Positions 8,114 to 16,828 are shown, numbered from the stretch's first letter. The stretch is DNA of 64,000 nt from Bacillus sp. AFS059628 (GCF_002571225.1 NZ_NVEC01000003.1:107135-171134), one strand, 5' to 3'. Numbers and translations: made by a program. The notes: generated by a model from the letters alone, not told the origin.

Positions 8114-8565
8114 AACAAAAAGGTTTTACTCTTTTAGAAATGCTACTCGTTTTATTTGCAATTTCTGTACTAAGTATGTTCACGTATTTTAACGTACGTT
8201 CATTATATGAAAAACAAAAAATTGAACAATTTTTAAGACAGTTTTCAAATGATATTTTGTATATGCAACAATTAGCGATAAACCGTCAAAAACACTATAC
8301 ATTACGATGGTATAAAGATAGACATACGTACTATATAGGAGAGCTAAGTACGAATCTGACTATTATTAAAAGAGAATATGATAGCGATATACAAATTGAT
8401 TTAAATACTTTTCCGAATCCGATGACATATAATCCGAGTGGAAATATTAATAGAGGTGGTACGATTTTACTTTCGTATCGGAGTTATAAATATGAAATTG
8501 TATTTCAGCTTGGAAGAGGGAGATTTACGTATCGTGAAATGTCAAAAGGGGTCAGTGATGGTTGA
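8110..8565 (+). CDS. comGD: Minor pseudopilin ComGD
   Basis: 151 residues starting at a GTG that overlaps the comGC stop codon by 4 bases. The prepilin leader is MKQKG|FTLLEM with Glu at +5, followed by a hydrophobic helix. The rest is a typical short minor-pseudopilin domain. Translational coupling with comGC is likely. It assists pseudopilus assembly and DNA uptake in competent cells. Confidence 0.92.
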   Translation: MKQKGFTLLEMLLVLFAISVLSMFTYFNVRSLYEKQKIEQFLRQFSNDILYMQQLAINRQKHYTLRWYKDRHTYYIGELSTNLTIIKREYDSDIQIDLNTFPNPMTYNPSGNINRGGTILLSYRSYKYEIVFQLGRGRFTYREMSKGVSDG

Positions 8566-8860
8566 GATGCTTATAGCATTAGGTATAGTAATGATGGCAG
8601 TATCTATAATACTCCCGCAATCAGTATTGATTATGCAAGAACGAAAGAACATACAAATTCGTTATAAGGCATTTGTATTATTAAAAAAGGAAGCAGCTTT
8701 ATATATGTATGAGAATGAGGCAAAACAACAGAAAGAAACAGTCGTGAACGGAAATGTATATTACACATATTGGGGAGGAAATGAAGTTTGTGCTATGTGG
8801 AAAGATGTGAAAGGAAGAATGACGGAACAATGCTTTTATGCAGGAGAAAAAATAAATTAG
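8534..8860 (+). CDS. comGE: Minor pseudopilin ComGE
   Basis: 108 residues if translated from GTG 8534. This start is chosen because it creates a class III prepilin leader (MKCQKG|SVMVEML) with Gly at -1 and Glu at +5; the ATG at 8558 would remove the leader. The gene overlaps the 3' end of comGD by 32 bases. A hydrophobic helix follows the cleavage site. The ribosome-binding site is weak, so expression probably depends on upstream translation. Confidence 0.85.
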   Translation: MKCQKGSVMVEMLIALGIVMMAVSIILPQSVLIMQERKNIQIRYKAFVLLKKEAALYMYENEAKQQKETVVNGNVYYTYWGGNEVCAMWKDVKGRMTEQCFYAGEKIN

Positions 8861-9300
8861 AAGTTGGATTTACATTACTTGAAATGATCGTATGTTTTTT
8901 TCTGTTATCACTGTTCTTTTTACTCTTTCCACGTTTAAACTTTATTGCAATAGAAAACAAACAATCGAAAGGGTTAAATAATTGGGAATGGGATGTGTTT
9001 ATAGGGCAAGTACAATTAGAATTTCGTGAAGTATCATTTGTAGAGAAAATAGTCCCTGAAAATAAGGGGAATCTTTTGCGCTTCCGCCTTCGAACTGGAG
9101 ATGAAGTGACGTATGAAAAATTGAATAATCGTCTAATAAGAAAAGTGAATACGCGAGGAAGAGAAGTTATATTACAAAATGTTGAAATGGTTTCGTATGA
9201 AGTAACACCTCATTTGCTCTTTATAAATGTGGAAGATATGAGCGGGAAAATATATGAAGGTGTAGCTATTAGGTATAGTGAAATGGAAATAAATACATGA
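8830..9300 (+). CDS. comGF: Minor pseudopilin ComGF
   Basis: 156 residues from ATG 8830, inside the end of comGE. The leader is positively charged (CRRKNKLEVG|FTLLEM) with Glu at +5 and a strongly hydrophobic helix (IVCFFLLSLFFLLFPRL). The remainder is beta-rich, as in other ComGF proteins. CAGGAG, immediately after the chosen ATG, does not serve a better in-frame start. It overlaps comGG by 4 bases. Confidence 0.88.
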   Translation: MLLCRRKNKLEVGFTLLEMIVCFFLLSLFFLLFPRLNFIAIENKQSKGLNNWEWDVFIGQVQLEFREVSFVEKIVPENKGNLLRFRLRTGDEVTYEKLNNRLIRKVNTRGREVILQNVEMVSYEVTPHLLFINVEDMSGKIYEGVAIRYSEMEINT

Positions 9301-9668
9301 GAAAACAAGAAGGGTTTACGTTGCCAGGAACAATTATTTTTCTTGTATTATTAACTTCGTTCTTTGTATACGAAACGAATATGTTGCTTATAGATAAAAA
9401 TTTTTATATTGAAATAGAGCAAAAGTTTGTATTAGAGGAACTACTAAATCGATCTATTACAAATATAAAACAGGATTTACAGCAAAAAGAACAGGAAGGT
9501 ATTTTTTTCTTTCCATATGAAAAGGGAGAAGCAAGTGGAAATTATGTCTTTGAAAATGATGTCATTTTTGTTTCGTTACAGTGCAAAATCAAACAAGAAG
9601 TTTTCTATAAAGTAAGCTTTCGGTATAGAAAAAAGGATGAAAAAATATTCGATTGGATAGAAGGATAG
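9297..9668 (+). CDS. comGG: Competence protein ComGG
   Basis: 123 residues, last gene of the comG operon, overlapping the comGF stop (ATGA). The N-terminus keeps the leader Gly and Phe (KQEG|FTLPG) but has Gly instead of Glu at +5; ComGG of B. subtilis also lacks this Glu. A hydrophobic helix follows and then a charged C-terminal half. It is needed for pseudopilus assembly. The assignment rests on position, size and leader. Confidence 0.88.
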   Translation: MRKQEGFTLPGTIIFLVLLTSFFVYETNMLLIDKNFYIEIEQKFVLEELLNRSITNIKQDLQQKEQEGIFFFPYEKGEASGNYVFENDVIFVSLQCKIKQEVFYKVSFRYRKKDEKIFDWIEG

Positions 9669-9843
9669 TATGTAACATATACGGATGAAAAACCATAATT
9701 TTTCCTTTAAAAATAGGCTGTTTTTTCAAAGGAAATGGATAAATAAAACAATCAAAAGTTTAAATTTTCTTAAAAAAGAGAAAGGTAGAAAGAATATGAT
9801 ATATTCATGCTATCCAATCATTATTTTTAGGGAGAATAGGGAA

Positions 9844-10494
9844 ATGACAAACAACAATCAAATAGGTGAAAACAGGGAACAAACTATTTTTGATCATAAA
9901 GGAAATGCAATTATGACGGAAGATAGGGAAATACACATTATTTCAAAATTCGAAGAACCTCTTATTGTCGTGTTAGGAAATGTATTAAGCGATGAAGAAT
10001 GTGATAAATTGATCGAATTGTCTAAAAATAAGTTAGCACGTTCTAAAGTTGGTTCATCACGTGATGTAAATGATATCCGAACGAGTAAGGGTGCATTTTT
10101 AGACGATAATGAACTTACTGCGAAGATTGAAAAACGAATTTCATCTATCATGAATGTTCCTGTGTCGCATGGAGAAGGATTGCACATTTTAAAATATGAA
10201 GTGGATCAACAATATAAAGCGCATTATGATTATTTTGCAGAGCACAGTAGATCAGCTGCGAATAATCGTATTAGTACGCTTGTCATGTATTTAAATGATG
10301 TAGAAGAAGGCGGAGAAACGTTCTTTCCGAAATTAAATCTTTCTGTGCACCCTAGAAAGGGAATGGCAGTATACTTTGAGTATTTTTATCAAGACCAATC
10401 ATTAAATGAGCTTACGTTACATGGAGGGGCACCTGTAACGAAAGGTGAGAAATGGATTGCGACGCAGTGGGTAAGAAGAGGCGCTTATAAGTAA
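9844..10494 (+). CDS. Prolyl 4-hydroxylase (2-oxoglutarate/Fe(II) oxygenase)
   Basis: 216 residues from ATG 9844, the length of the characterised B. anthracis prolyl 4-hydroxylase. It hydroxylates peptidyl proline using O2 and 2-oxoglutarate. The iron ligands are His127 and Asp129 (KAHYDYF) and His193 (TLHGGAP); Lys203 is placed to bind 2-oxoglutarate. The C-terminal WIATQWVR completes the jelly-roll core. The natural substrate may be collagen-like Gly-X-Y proteins of the exosporium, but this is inference. The start is preferred over upstream frames because of GGGAGAATAGGGAA just before it. It lies just downstream of comG, followed by a strong terminator. Confidence 0.9.
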   Translation: MTNNNQIGENREQTIFDHKGNAIMTEDREIHIISKFEEPLIVVLGNVLSDEECDKLIELSKNKLARSKVGSSRDVNDIRTSKGAFLDDNELTAKIEKRISSIMNVPVSHGEGLHILKYEVDQQYKAHYDYFAEHSRSAANNRISTLVMYLNDVEEGGETFFPKLNLSVHPRKGMAVYFEYFYQDQSLNELTLHGGAPVTKGEKWIATQWVRRGAYK

Positions 10495-10505
10495 AATCGT
10501 GTATG

Positions 10506-10551
10506 AAACGTTTTGTTCTTCATTGTATAAGAAGAACAAAACGTTTTTTTA
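10506..10551 (+). terminator. Intrinsic terminator
   Basis: AAACGTTTTGTTCTT pairs with AAGAACAAAACGTTT and ends in a T run. It separates the hydroxylase gene from aroK. Confidence 0.88.
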
Positions 10552-10612
10552 TTAAATAATGGAATCATTCGTTATAATAACAAATAATAACGAATGATTG
10601 AGAGGAACGAAC

Positions 10613-11110
10613 ATGAAATCTATATACATAACCGGTTATATGGGAGCTGGGAAAACAACAATTGGAAAAGCGTTAAGTAAAGAACTTCATATGGATGTTG
10701 TTGATACAGACCAAAAAATTGAAGAGAAGCAGGAGAAGGCAATTCGTGATATTTTTGCCGAAGAAGGTGAAATGGCTTTTCGCGAATATGAAAGTGAAAT
10801 GTTACGTTCATTACCGAGTCGTAATGTAATTATTACAACTGGTGGCGGCATCATTGAACGAGAGGAAAACCGAAAGTGGATGAAGGAAAATGGCACCATC
10901 GTGTATTTATATTGTGATCCACATGTAATTGCAGAAAGACTTCGTGAAGATACGACACGTCCACTATTTCAGGAGAAAGATATAGAGGCATTTGTGGCAA
11001 AATTTGAATCGCGCCGAGCTTATTATGAAGAGGCTCATATTCATATTGATACGACGAATAAGTCTGTAAAGGAAATTATGAATGAATTAAAAGAAAAGAT
11101 TAATGAATAA
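10613..11110 (+). CDS. aroK: Shikimate kinase
   Basis: 165 residues from ATG 10613 (GAGAGGAA upstream). It phosphorylates shikimate at the 3-hydroxyl with ATP in the chorismate pathway. Walker A is [11 protein letters not shown]. The shikimate-binding Asp lies in VDTDQKIE, the conserved Arg in [11 protein letters not shown] in TTGGGIIE, and the lid Arg in TTRPLF. Called aroI in B. subtilis. Another shikimate-pathway gene (aroQ, 36518) lies elsewhere in the window, so this is not an aro operon. Confidence 0.95.
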   Translation: MKSIYITGYMGAGKTTIGKALSKELHMDVVDTDQKIEEKQEKAIRDIFAEEGEMAFREYESEMLRSLPSRNVIITTGGGIIEREENRKWMKENGTIVYLYCDPHVIAERLREDTTRPLFQEKDIEAFVAKFESRRAYYEEAHIHIDTTNKSVKEIMNELKEKINE

Positions 11111-11148
11111 AAAAGTGGACATACTAATCAAGTAGAGGTGATGATAAT

Positions 11149-11349
11149 ATGTCTACTAATGATTATGTTCGCTTTGTGACGCAGCAGTTTGTGTCGTATA
11201 TGGATGCTCCAAAAGAAGATCGTAAACAAAAGAAAGAACAACGTCGTGCTGAAAAAGAGCCATTTATGAATAAATGGTTTGGTGTTATGCCGCTAAGTGC
11301 TGCTTTGTTTTATCGAAATGTAAAAAATAAAAGAAAAAAATCAAGTTAA
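11149..11349 (+). CDS. yqzE: YqzE family protein
   Basis: 66 residues. The N-terminal NDYVRFVTQQFVSYMDAPKEDRKQKKEQRR and the PFMNKWFGVMPLSAALF segment are typical of YqzE, a small protein found next to comG and aroI in Bacillus. It has a basic, Lys/Arg-rich middle and tail around one short hydrophobic stretch. GAGGTGATGATA precedes the ATG. Function unknown; a link to competence rests only on gene order. Confidence 0.8.
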   Translation: MSTNDYVRFVTQQFVSYMDAPKEDRKQKKEQRRAEKEPFMNKWFGVMPLSAALFYRNVKNKRKKSS

Positions 11350-11376
11350 CGATTTCATAATATGTGTAGCAAAGTG

Positions 11377-11415
11377 AAAATCCCCTAGTAGCATCATACT
11401 ACTAGGGGATTTTTT
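11377..11415. terminator. Bidirectional intrinsic terminator
   Basis: AAAATCCCCTAGTAG pairs with CTACTAGGGGATTTT, flanked by A and T runs, between convergent yqzE and the membrane protein gene at 11418. Confidence 0.88.
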
Positions 11416-11417
11416 AT

Positions 11418-12050
11418 TTACTGCGCAGATTCCTTTTCTTCTGTAACGGCATGTATTTTATTGTTCACCCATACGAATCCTATTCCGATACAAATGGAAA
11501 TGCCCCATCCAACAGCGGTCATAATCGCTCTCATTTCACCATAGCCATCTACACCGAAAACAGAGATGAAATAAATTTTTAAGAAGCTTTTTAATATGAA
11601 TTGTAGACCGAAAAATAGCGTTAAATATTGTAGTGCTGGATAAATACGACTATCACGATACAGTTCACGACTTTTATCACGGTCATGGCCTTGCAGTGCG
11701 GCAATATCTGCTGCGAAATATAACATAAGTGGTTTCTTTATAAAAATTGTACATATTACGATAATACCGAGTACGATGTGATAATACGCATCGTTCCACA
11801 GCATTCGTTCAGCTGATCCAGATAATAGATCTACTGTTGTATTAGAAATGAGTGTAATTAAAATAAAGAACCCTGTCACGTTAAATTGTTTTTCTTTTTT
11901 AAAGGTATACAGTGTATAAATAATTCCCGGAACAGAGGAAAGTAACATCGCGTAATAAGGGTCAATATAAGGTTTTGCAAATTTCCAAATGAGGAATGGG
12001 ATTACGAGATAAAAGACAAGATCTAATATAGCTTTTTTATTTTGATTCAT
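11418..12050 (-). CDS. VC0807-like multi-pass membrane protein
   Basis: 210 residues from the ATG at 12050, which has an ideal AAGGAGG site 6 bases upstream. Five or six hydrophobic helices are visible, including YYAMLLSSVPGIIYTLYTF and ILITLISNTTVDLLSGSAE. The pattern resembles the VC0807 family of uncharacterised inner-membrane proteins, but I am only moderately sure. The C-terminus is charged and cytoplasmic. Monocistronic. Function unknown. Confidence 0.6.
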   Translation of the reverse strand: MNQNKKAILDLVFYLVIPFLIWKFAKPYIDPYYAMLLSSVPGIIYTLYTFKKEKQFNVTGFFILITLISNTTVDLLSGSAERMLWNDAYYHIVLGIIVICTIFIKKPLMLYFAADIAALQGHDRDKSRELYRDSRIYPALQYLTLFFGLQFILKSFLKIYFISVFGVDGYGEMRAIMTAVGWGISICIGIGFVWVNNKIHAVTEEKESAQ

Positions 12051-12205
12051 ACAAATCCTCCTTAAGTCATACATATATTTTATAATATAATTTCTGAAAA
12101 TTGTATAAGGTTTAATAGGAAAAGGAAAAATATATCACTTTTTGAGGGATTAGTAGATTGAAAAAAATTGCCCCTAGCGTAGTAAGTTTTTTTAGTATAT
12201 AATAA

Positions 12206-12219
12206 AGGAAACGCTTTCA
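12206..12219. promoter_or_regulatory. cre-like (CcpA) site 1
   Basis: AGGAAACGCTTTCA fits TGNAANCGNWNNCA except for the first base. It begins just downstream of a TATAAT box, where CcpA would block transcription. Confidence 0.5.
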
Positions 12220-12348
12220 TTTTTATTTTGTTCACAAAATGGACGGAAAATCACATATTTACTATCGATATGTTGCTTTATAATGAAACTAATTAAATAT
12301 ACATGCATACAATATTGTGAAATAAATAACATAAATAATTTATATAAA

Positions 12349-12362
12349 TGTAAACGTTATCA
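12349..12362. promoter_or_regulatory. cre-like (CcpA) site 2
   Basis: TGTAAACGTTATCA matches every fixed position of the CcpA consensus. It lies in the leader, some 10 bases upstream of the ribosome-binding site of the small gene at 12382, a roadblock position. Confidence 0.55.
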
Positions 12363-12381
12363 AAAGAGAGAGGTGGAGACA

Positions 12382-12609
12382 ATGAGTAAATTTTTCTTCA
12401 ATCATAATCCAGCAACAGTAGAGGATGGAAGGCTTGTTAAATATGCTGAAATTATTTATGGAGAAGGTGGCCGTTCTGTATTAGAAAATTTAATGGTGAA
12501 GGCATCTATCAGATTGCGTGATCGTTATCCGAATAAATCTGACGAGCAGATCTCGAACCTAGCAAATAAAGGCATCCATGATATGTTTCAAAAATACGTG
12601 AGCGAGTAA
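12382..12609 (+). CDS. Small conserved hypothetical protein, probably catabolite-controlled
   Basis: 75 residues from ATG 12382, with GAGGTGGAGAC directly upstream. The longer frame from 12283 runs through the leader and is not supported. The protein has no membrane segment and is probably helical (ENLMVKASIRLRDRYPNKSDEQI). I do not recognise a family. The two cre-like sites in its leader suggest repression by CcpA in good carbon sources. A terminator follows at once. Confidence 0.65.
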   Translation: MSKFFFNHNPATVEDGRLVKYAEIIYGEGGRSVLENLMVKASIRLRDRYPNKSDEQISNLANKGIHDMFQKYVSE

Positions 12610-12638
12610 GAGTAGCCAATGGCTGCTCTTATTTTTTT
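12607..12638 (+). terminator. Intrinsic terminator
   Basis: TAAGAGTAGCC pairs with GGCTGCTCTTA (one G-U pair) and a T run follows. Confidence 0.8.
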
Positions 12639-12706
12639 GTATAAGGATTGTATCTCTAGCTGAAAATAAGGGTGTACTTTGAAAGACATAAGAAGGAGTG
12701 GAAAAG

Positions 12707-12838
12707 ATGAGTAATGGAATTGGCCGTTCAAAAGAAAACCTTCCTACTGATGCAAATCATGTGAGTGCAAAAGATCGCGCGTATCAAAAACGCATGGCAA
12801 AGCAAAAACAACAAGAACGTAATGGCGATAAAGGATAA
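12707..12838 (+). CDS. Very small basic protein, 43 residues
   Basis: A short frame with a strong ribosome-binding site (AGAAGGAGTGG, 12691-12701) before ATG 12707 and a terminator right after its stop. The product starts MSNGIGRSKENLPTDANHVS and is rich in Lys, Arg, Gln and Asn, with no hydrophobic segment. This composition recalls small spore proteins or disordered RNA-binding peptides, but I recognise no named family. The ribosome-binding site, terminator and lack of overlap with other genes argue it is real. Confidence 0.6.
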   Translation: MSNGIGRSKENLPTDANHVSAKDRAYQKRMAKQKQQERNGDKG

Positions 12839-12841
12839 CTC

Positions 12842-12875
12842 AAAAAAGCTCCTTCTAAAACAGAAGGGGCTTTTT
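12842..12875. terminator. Bidirectional intrinsic terminator
   Basis: AAAAAGCTCCTTCT pairs with AGAAGGGGCTTTTT (one mismatch) between the convergent 43-residue gene and yqhG. Confidence 0.78.
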
Positions 12876-13668
12876 AAGATAGAAAATGATTCGCGGTAAC
12901 ATAAAAGAGTCCGCCATTAATAATTTGTACTGTAATGCGTGGTTCATATTGTTCTTGCAAAGCTTGTTTTTCAATTTCATAACTTTCGGGAAGTTCATCG
13001 CTTTCTTCATAAAAGCGATTTAAAAGATCTAAATCGTGATTCCAGCGCACTCTTGCTTCTTTCGCCCACGTATGGTCATCTTCTGCAATAATATTCTTTA
13101 AAGCGTCCTCTATACGTTGTAAACCGCTTTGCGGTTTAATGATAGGTGAGAGCGTAAAACAAAAATCAGGTATTTTCGGTGTAAGTTTAATTTTAGTTAA
13201 TGTTTCATGAAAGTTTGCAATCATTGTGCCAGAAATGAGATGAATCCCAATCGAGTGAAGGATATCTTTTTTTCGATCACATTGATAGGAAACTTTTATA
13301 TTTACACCGAGCCACGGATGGAGCGGTGTATGCGTTGCTCCGCTATGCCGTACTTCTTCATATAAACGTATGTAAGAACCTAATTCTTTTGTCGTTTGAA
13401 AAATTTGATGAAGGCGTGGGGAACCGTAGTGAATAAGCTCGCCATCGTTTTCTTCATTTTCTGGATTTGTAATAAGAGTAAGGCGCATCGGATTCGGTAC
13501 GCCTCCTGTTTTCTCAAGATAGTGCCAATAAAAAGGGCGATTCATTAATAATTTATCCATTTCAATTGTTAACTGCACATCTAATAAATGAGGAGAACGT
13601 TCTAAAATTTCACAGTTATTCGCCTCAAAGAAATTGTATAAGTAATTATGAATTTCATGTTGCTGCAT
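12874..13668 (-). CDS. yqhG: YqhG family protein
   Basis: 264 residues from the ATG at 13668 (GAGGTGCAAGG upstream). The gene overlaps the 3' end of yqhH by 14 bases, the same pairing as in B. subtilis, so the two are cotranscribed. The sequence is soluble alpha/beta with no known catalytic motif (MQQHEIHNYLYNFFEANNCEI at the N-terminus). The YqhG assignment rests on gene order, length and N-terminal pattern. Function unknown; a partner role with the YqhH helicase is plausible. Confidence 0.82.
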   Translation of the reverse strand: MQQHEIHNYLYNFFEANNCEILERSPHLLDVQLTIEMDKLLMNRPFYWHYLEKTGGVPNPMRLTLITNPENEENDGELIHYGSPRLHQIFQTTKELGSYIRLYEEVRHSGATHTPLHPWLGVNIKVSYQCDRKKDILHSIGIHLISGTMIANFHETLTKIKLTPKIPDFCFTLSPIIKPQSGLQRIEDALKNIIAEDDHTWAKEARVRWNHDLDLLNRFYEESDELPESYEIEKQALQEQYEPRITVQIINGGLFYVTANHFLS

Positions 13669-15337
13669 AGCCTTGCACCTCAGCTTCATTTCGTTTTGCG
13701 AAGTCAATAATAGATGTTAAGTTTTCCATCTTAATTCGGATTTCTCCTTCGCTTTTTGACTGCGCAAATATTTCTTGAATGTGCGCGTCGATGTTTTTCA
13801 TATTAATTCTTGTTAAAATTTCATCAAGTTCCCCGATAACACGCTCGAATAAATTGATTTTTTCATATAACAGTTTCAAAATATGTTCTTCAACAGTGTG
13901 CTTTGTAGCTAAGTTATAAATATGAACATCATTTTTTTGACCAAGACGGTGAATGCGTCCGATTCTTTGCTCAAGACGCATTGGATTCCATGGCAAATCA
14001 TAGTTAATCATATGGCTACAAAACTGTAAGTTAATCCCTTCACCACCAGCTTCGGTTGCAATTAATACTTGTGCATGGTTTTGGAAAAGCTCTTTCATCC
14101 AATCTTTCTTCCCTCGTTTAAATCCGCCGCGGAATGGAACGGAAGAAATACCGTGTTGTTGTAAAAACCATTGTAAGTACATTTGTGACGCTCGATATTC
14201 TGTGAAGATGACGACTTTATCGTCAATTTCTTTAATAAGCTCAAGAGTTTTATTCGCTTTTGAGTTGAAAGGAATATGATTAATTTTGTCCATTAGCACA
14301 TCAATATGCGGGTCTTTTATATAATTCTCATTTTCCTTCTGTCGTTTTTCTACATGTTTTTTTAATGAATAGTAAACAGCCTCGCGACTACTACACGCTT
14401 CCCGTTTTAAAGTTAATGATGAGAAAGCAGATGTGAAGGCGTCTTGTCCTCGCCAATTTTCGATATCATTATATAGAGCTTGTTCTTGTTCATTAAACTC
14501 AACAAAAATTGTACGTACATGTCTCTTTGGCCAATCAATTCCGGTATTATGCCGTCGATTTCGGACCATCACTTTATTAATAAGAGCTTTTAAATCTTCA
14601 TCAGATTCGGCAGAACGATTTTTTGAAGCGTAATATTCTTCAAAGTTGGATTGATTGCCTAAATGTCCCGGCTTTAATAAAGAAACAAGGTTGAAAATTT
14701 CATCAATCTTATTTTGAACAGGAGTAGCGGTTAATAATAAACAAAATTTCTTTTTTAATCGCTGTGCAAATTCATAGTTTTTTGTTTTATTATTTTTAAG
14801 TTTATGTGCTTCATCAATAATAATAAGGTCATATTCTAAATTCAAAACGATATCGCGATGCGGTGAACGTTTTGCAGTATCAATTGATGATACAATCACA
14901 TCAGCTTGTTCCCATGAGTAGCTTTTCTTCTGGGCTACAGCAGGAATGAAGAACTTTGTATTTAGTTCGTATGCCCATTGTGAAACGAGGGAGGCAGGGA
15001 CGAGTATAAGTACTTTTTTCACAAGGCCGCGGACCATATATTCTTTTAAAATAAGCCCAGCTTCAATCGTTTTCCCAAGTCCTACTTCATCTGCTAGTAT
15101 CGCTTTACCATTCATTTGTTCAATAACATTTTGAGCGACTTCTAATTGATGAGGAAGTGGTGTGAAATGGGATAAATGCTTCGGTGCTTGTAATCCATCG
15201 AAAGTAGGAACAAGTAACGATTTTTCTGTTTCATAAGCTAAATGATATAAATCCCAGTTTGTCCAAGGGCCATCTTCGTCAATTCTATTTAAAAAATTGT
15301 TTTGCCACGTTCGATCTATGGAAATATCGACATTCAT
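13655..15337 (-). CDS. yqhH: SNF2-family DNA/RNA helicase YqhH
   Basis: 560 residues. It is an ATP-dependent superfamily 2 translocase of the SNF2/RapA type. Motif I is ADEVGLGKTIEAG (residues 82-94), motif II is DEAH (IIIDEAHKLKN), motif III is LLTATPVQN, and the C-terminal lobe has GGEGINLQFCSHMINYD and motif VI (QRIGRIHRLGQ). At 560 residues it has little beyond the two helicase lobes. GGTGGGAG precedes the ATG. It is divergent from gcvT, as in B. subtilis. Substrate unknown. Confidence 0.9.
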   Translation of the reverse strand: MNVDISIDRTWQNNFLNRIDEDGPWTNWDLYHLAYETEKSLLVPTFDGLQAPKHLSHFTPLPHQLEVAQNVIEQMNGKAILADEVGLGKTIEAGLILKEYMVRGLVKKVLILVPASLVSQWAYELNTKFFIPAVAQKKSYSWEQADVIVSSIDTAKRSPHRDIVLNLEYDLIIIDEAHKLKNNKTKNYEFAQRLKKKFCLLLTATPVQNKIDEIFNLVSLLKPGHLGNQSNFEEYYASKNRSAESDEDLKALINKVMVRNRRHNTGIDWPKRHVRTIFVEFNEQEQALYNDIENWRGQDAFTSAFSSLTLKREACSSREAVYYSLKKHVEKRQKENENYIKDPHIDVLMDKINHIPFNSKANKTLELIKEIDDKVVIFTEYRASQMYLQWFLQQHGISSVPFRGGFKRGKKDWMKELFQNHAQVLIATEAGGEGINLQFCSHMINYDLPWNPMRLEQRIGRIHRLGQKNDVHIYNLATKHTVEEHILKLLYEKINLFERVIGELDEILTRINMKNIDAHIQEIFAQSKSEGEIRIKMENLTSIIDFAKRNEAEVQGYAAT

Positions 15338-15727
15338 TACGACTCTCCCACCTTTTATAAACTAAAGTAATTATTAAAAAATCCGTATTTATAAGCCTTG
15401 TAATAAGGCTCTATTACACTTGTTGAAAGGTAAAGAATAAACAAAGATAAAGAGCTAAATCTAAAAAACTGTATGTAATAAGATTAAGCATAAAAAATTC
15501 TAAATTATTTTTTATGCTAGAATATTGATGAAATATAGCGAATAATGTTAGGATAATGGTGTGAAATGTGTGGAATCTTTCGTATTTTATCCAAGAAAGT
15601 GATTTTTTATTTACGCTTTCATAAAAAAATATAATGAGATTCCGTATATCCTATCTTTTCAGAGTGAAAATGTTTAGATAAGGGAAACAACTTTTATTGA
15701 TTTGTCAGAGCATAAGGGGGAGAGAGC
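15338..15727 (+). other. 390-base yqhH-gcvT intergenic region, no glycine riboswitch seen
   Basis: No gene is visible. I searched by eye for the conserved glycine-aptamer blocks that precede gcvT in B. subtilis and found none. Instead there are AT-rich hairpins: AGCCTTGTAATAAGGCT near 15394-15410, an 11-base-pair stem AGCATAAAAAA/TTTTTTATGCT at 15487-15518, and a GGAATCT/AGATTCC pair spanning about 15572-15643. The last 10 bases (AGGGGGAGAG) are the gcvT ribosome-binding site. Confidence 0.55.
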
Positions 15728-16828
15728 ATGATTACATTACAACGTACACCGTTATTTGATGTATACGCGAAGTATGGTGGAAAAACAATCGACTTCGGTG
15801 GTTGGGAGTTACCAGTTCAATTTTCAAGCATTAAAGAAGAACATGAAGCTGTACGTACAGCGGCAGGTTTGTTCGATGTGTCTCATATGGGAGAAGTTGA
15901 GGTAAAAGGTGTAGATAGTTTAGCATTTTTACAACGTGTTGTTACAAATGACGTATCTACCTTAAAGGTAGGGGGCGCACAATATACAGCTATGTGCTAC
16001 GAAAATGGTGGTACAGTAGATGATTTATTAATCTACAAACGTGGTGAAGAAGACTATTTATTAGTTATCAACGCATCAAATATCGAGAAAGATTACGAAT
16101 GGTTAGCTAGCCATGTAATTGGCGATGCGACAGTAGTCAATGTTTCTAGTGAAGTTGCACAGCTTGCAATTCAAGGACCAAAAGCAGAAGGCATTTTACA
16201 AAAAGTTGTGTCAGAAGATTTGAAAGAAATTAAGTTCTTTAAATTTAAAAACGATATTCTTGTAGATGGAATTCCAGCACTTGTATCTCGTACAGGTTAC
16301 ACAGGTGAAGATGGATTTGAAATTTATTGTAAGAGTGAAGATGCTGCAAAACTTTGGGAGAAACTTCTTGAAGTTGGTGAAGCAGAAGGCTTAAAACCAT
16401 GTGGTTTAGGTGCTCGTGATACACTTCGCTTTGAAGCAACATTACCACTTTACGGTCAAGAATTATCAAAAGATATTACACCGATTGAAGCTGGAATTGG
16501 CTTTGCGGTAAAACCAAATAAAGAAGCAGACTTCTTTGGAAAAGCGACTTTAAAAGAGCAAAAAGAAAACGGTGCGCCTCGTAAGTTAGTCGGCATCGAA
16601 GTAATTGAACGTGGAATTCCTCGTACGCATTACCCTGTATTTATTGGAGAAGAAAAAATCGGGGAAGTAACGAGTGGTACACAATCTCCAACGTTAAAGA
16701 AAAGCATTGGTTTAGCACTAATTGATGTAAAATACGCAGCAGTTGATACAGAAGTAGAAATTGAAATTCGTAATAAACGCGTCAAAGCAGTAGTTGTTCC
16801 AACACCATTTTATAAACGTTCAAAGTAA
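15728..16828 (+). CDS. gcvT: Aminomethyltransferase, glycine cleavage T-protein
   Basis: 366 residues. It transfers the aminomethyl carbon from lipoylated H-protein to tetrahydrofolate, releasing ammonia. The sequence has typical GcvT features: [25 protein letters not shown] at the start, the LFDVSHMGE motif, the [14 protein letters not shown] motif and the C-terminal GCV_T barrel ([19 protein letters not shown]). It is the first gene of gcvT-gcvPA-gcvPB; the H-protein gene is not in the window. GGGGGAGAGAG precedes the ATG. Confidence 0.96.
   Translation: MITLQRTPLFDVYAKYGGKTIDFGGWELPVQFSSIKEEHEAVRTAAGLFDVSHMGEVEVKGVDSLAFLQRVVTNDVSTLKVGGAQYTAMCYENGGTVDDLLIYKRGEEDYLLVINASNIEKDYEWLASHVIGDATVVNVSSEVAQLAIQGPKAEGILQKVVSEDLKEIKFFKFKNDILVDGIPALVSRTGYTGEDGFEIYCKSEDAAKLWEKLLEVGEAEGLKPCGLGARDTLRFEATLPLYGQELSKDITPIEAGIGFAVKPNKEADFFGKATLKEQKENGAPRKLVGIEVIERGIPRTHYPVFIGEEKIGEVTSGTQSPTLKKSIGLALIDVKYAAVDTEVEIEIRNKRVKAVVVPTPFYKRSK

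Larger units (their letters stand above)
12051..12381 (+). other. 330-base intergenic region with two cre-like sites
   Basis: No gene is visible here. The region holds the promoter of the minus-strand membrane protein at the left and that of the small plus-strand gene at 12382 at the right. A TATAAT box is visible at 12198-12203, followed within a few bases by a cre-like site (12206-12219); a second, consensus-matching site lies at 12349-12362. Confidence 0.5.
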
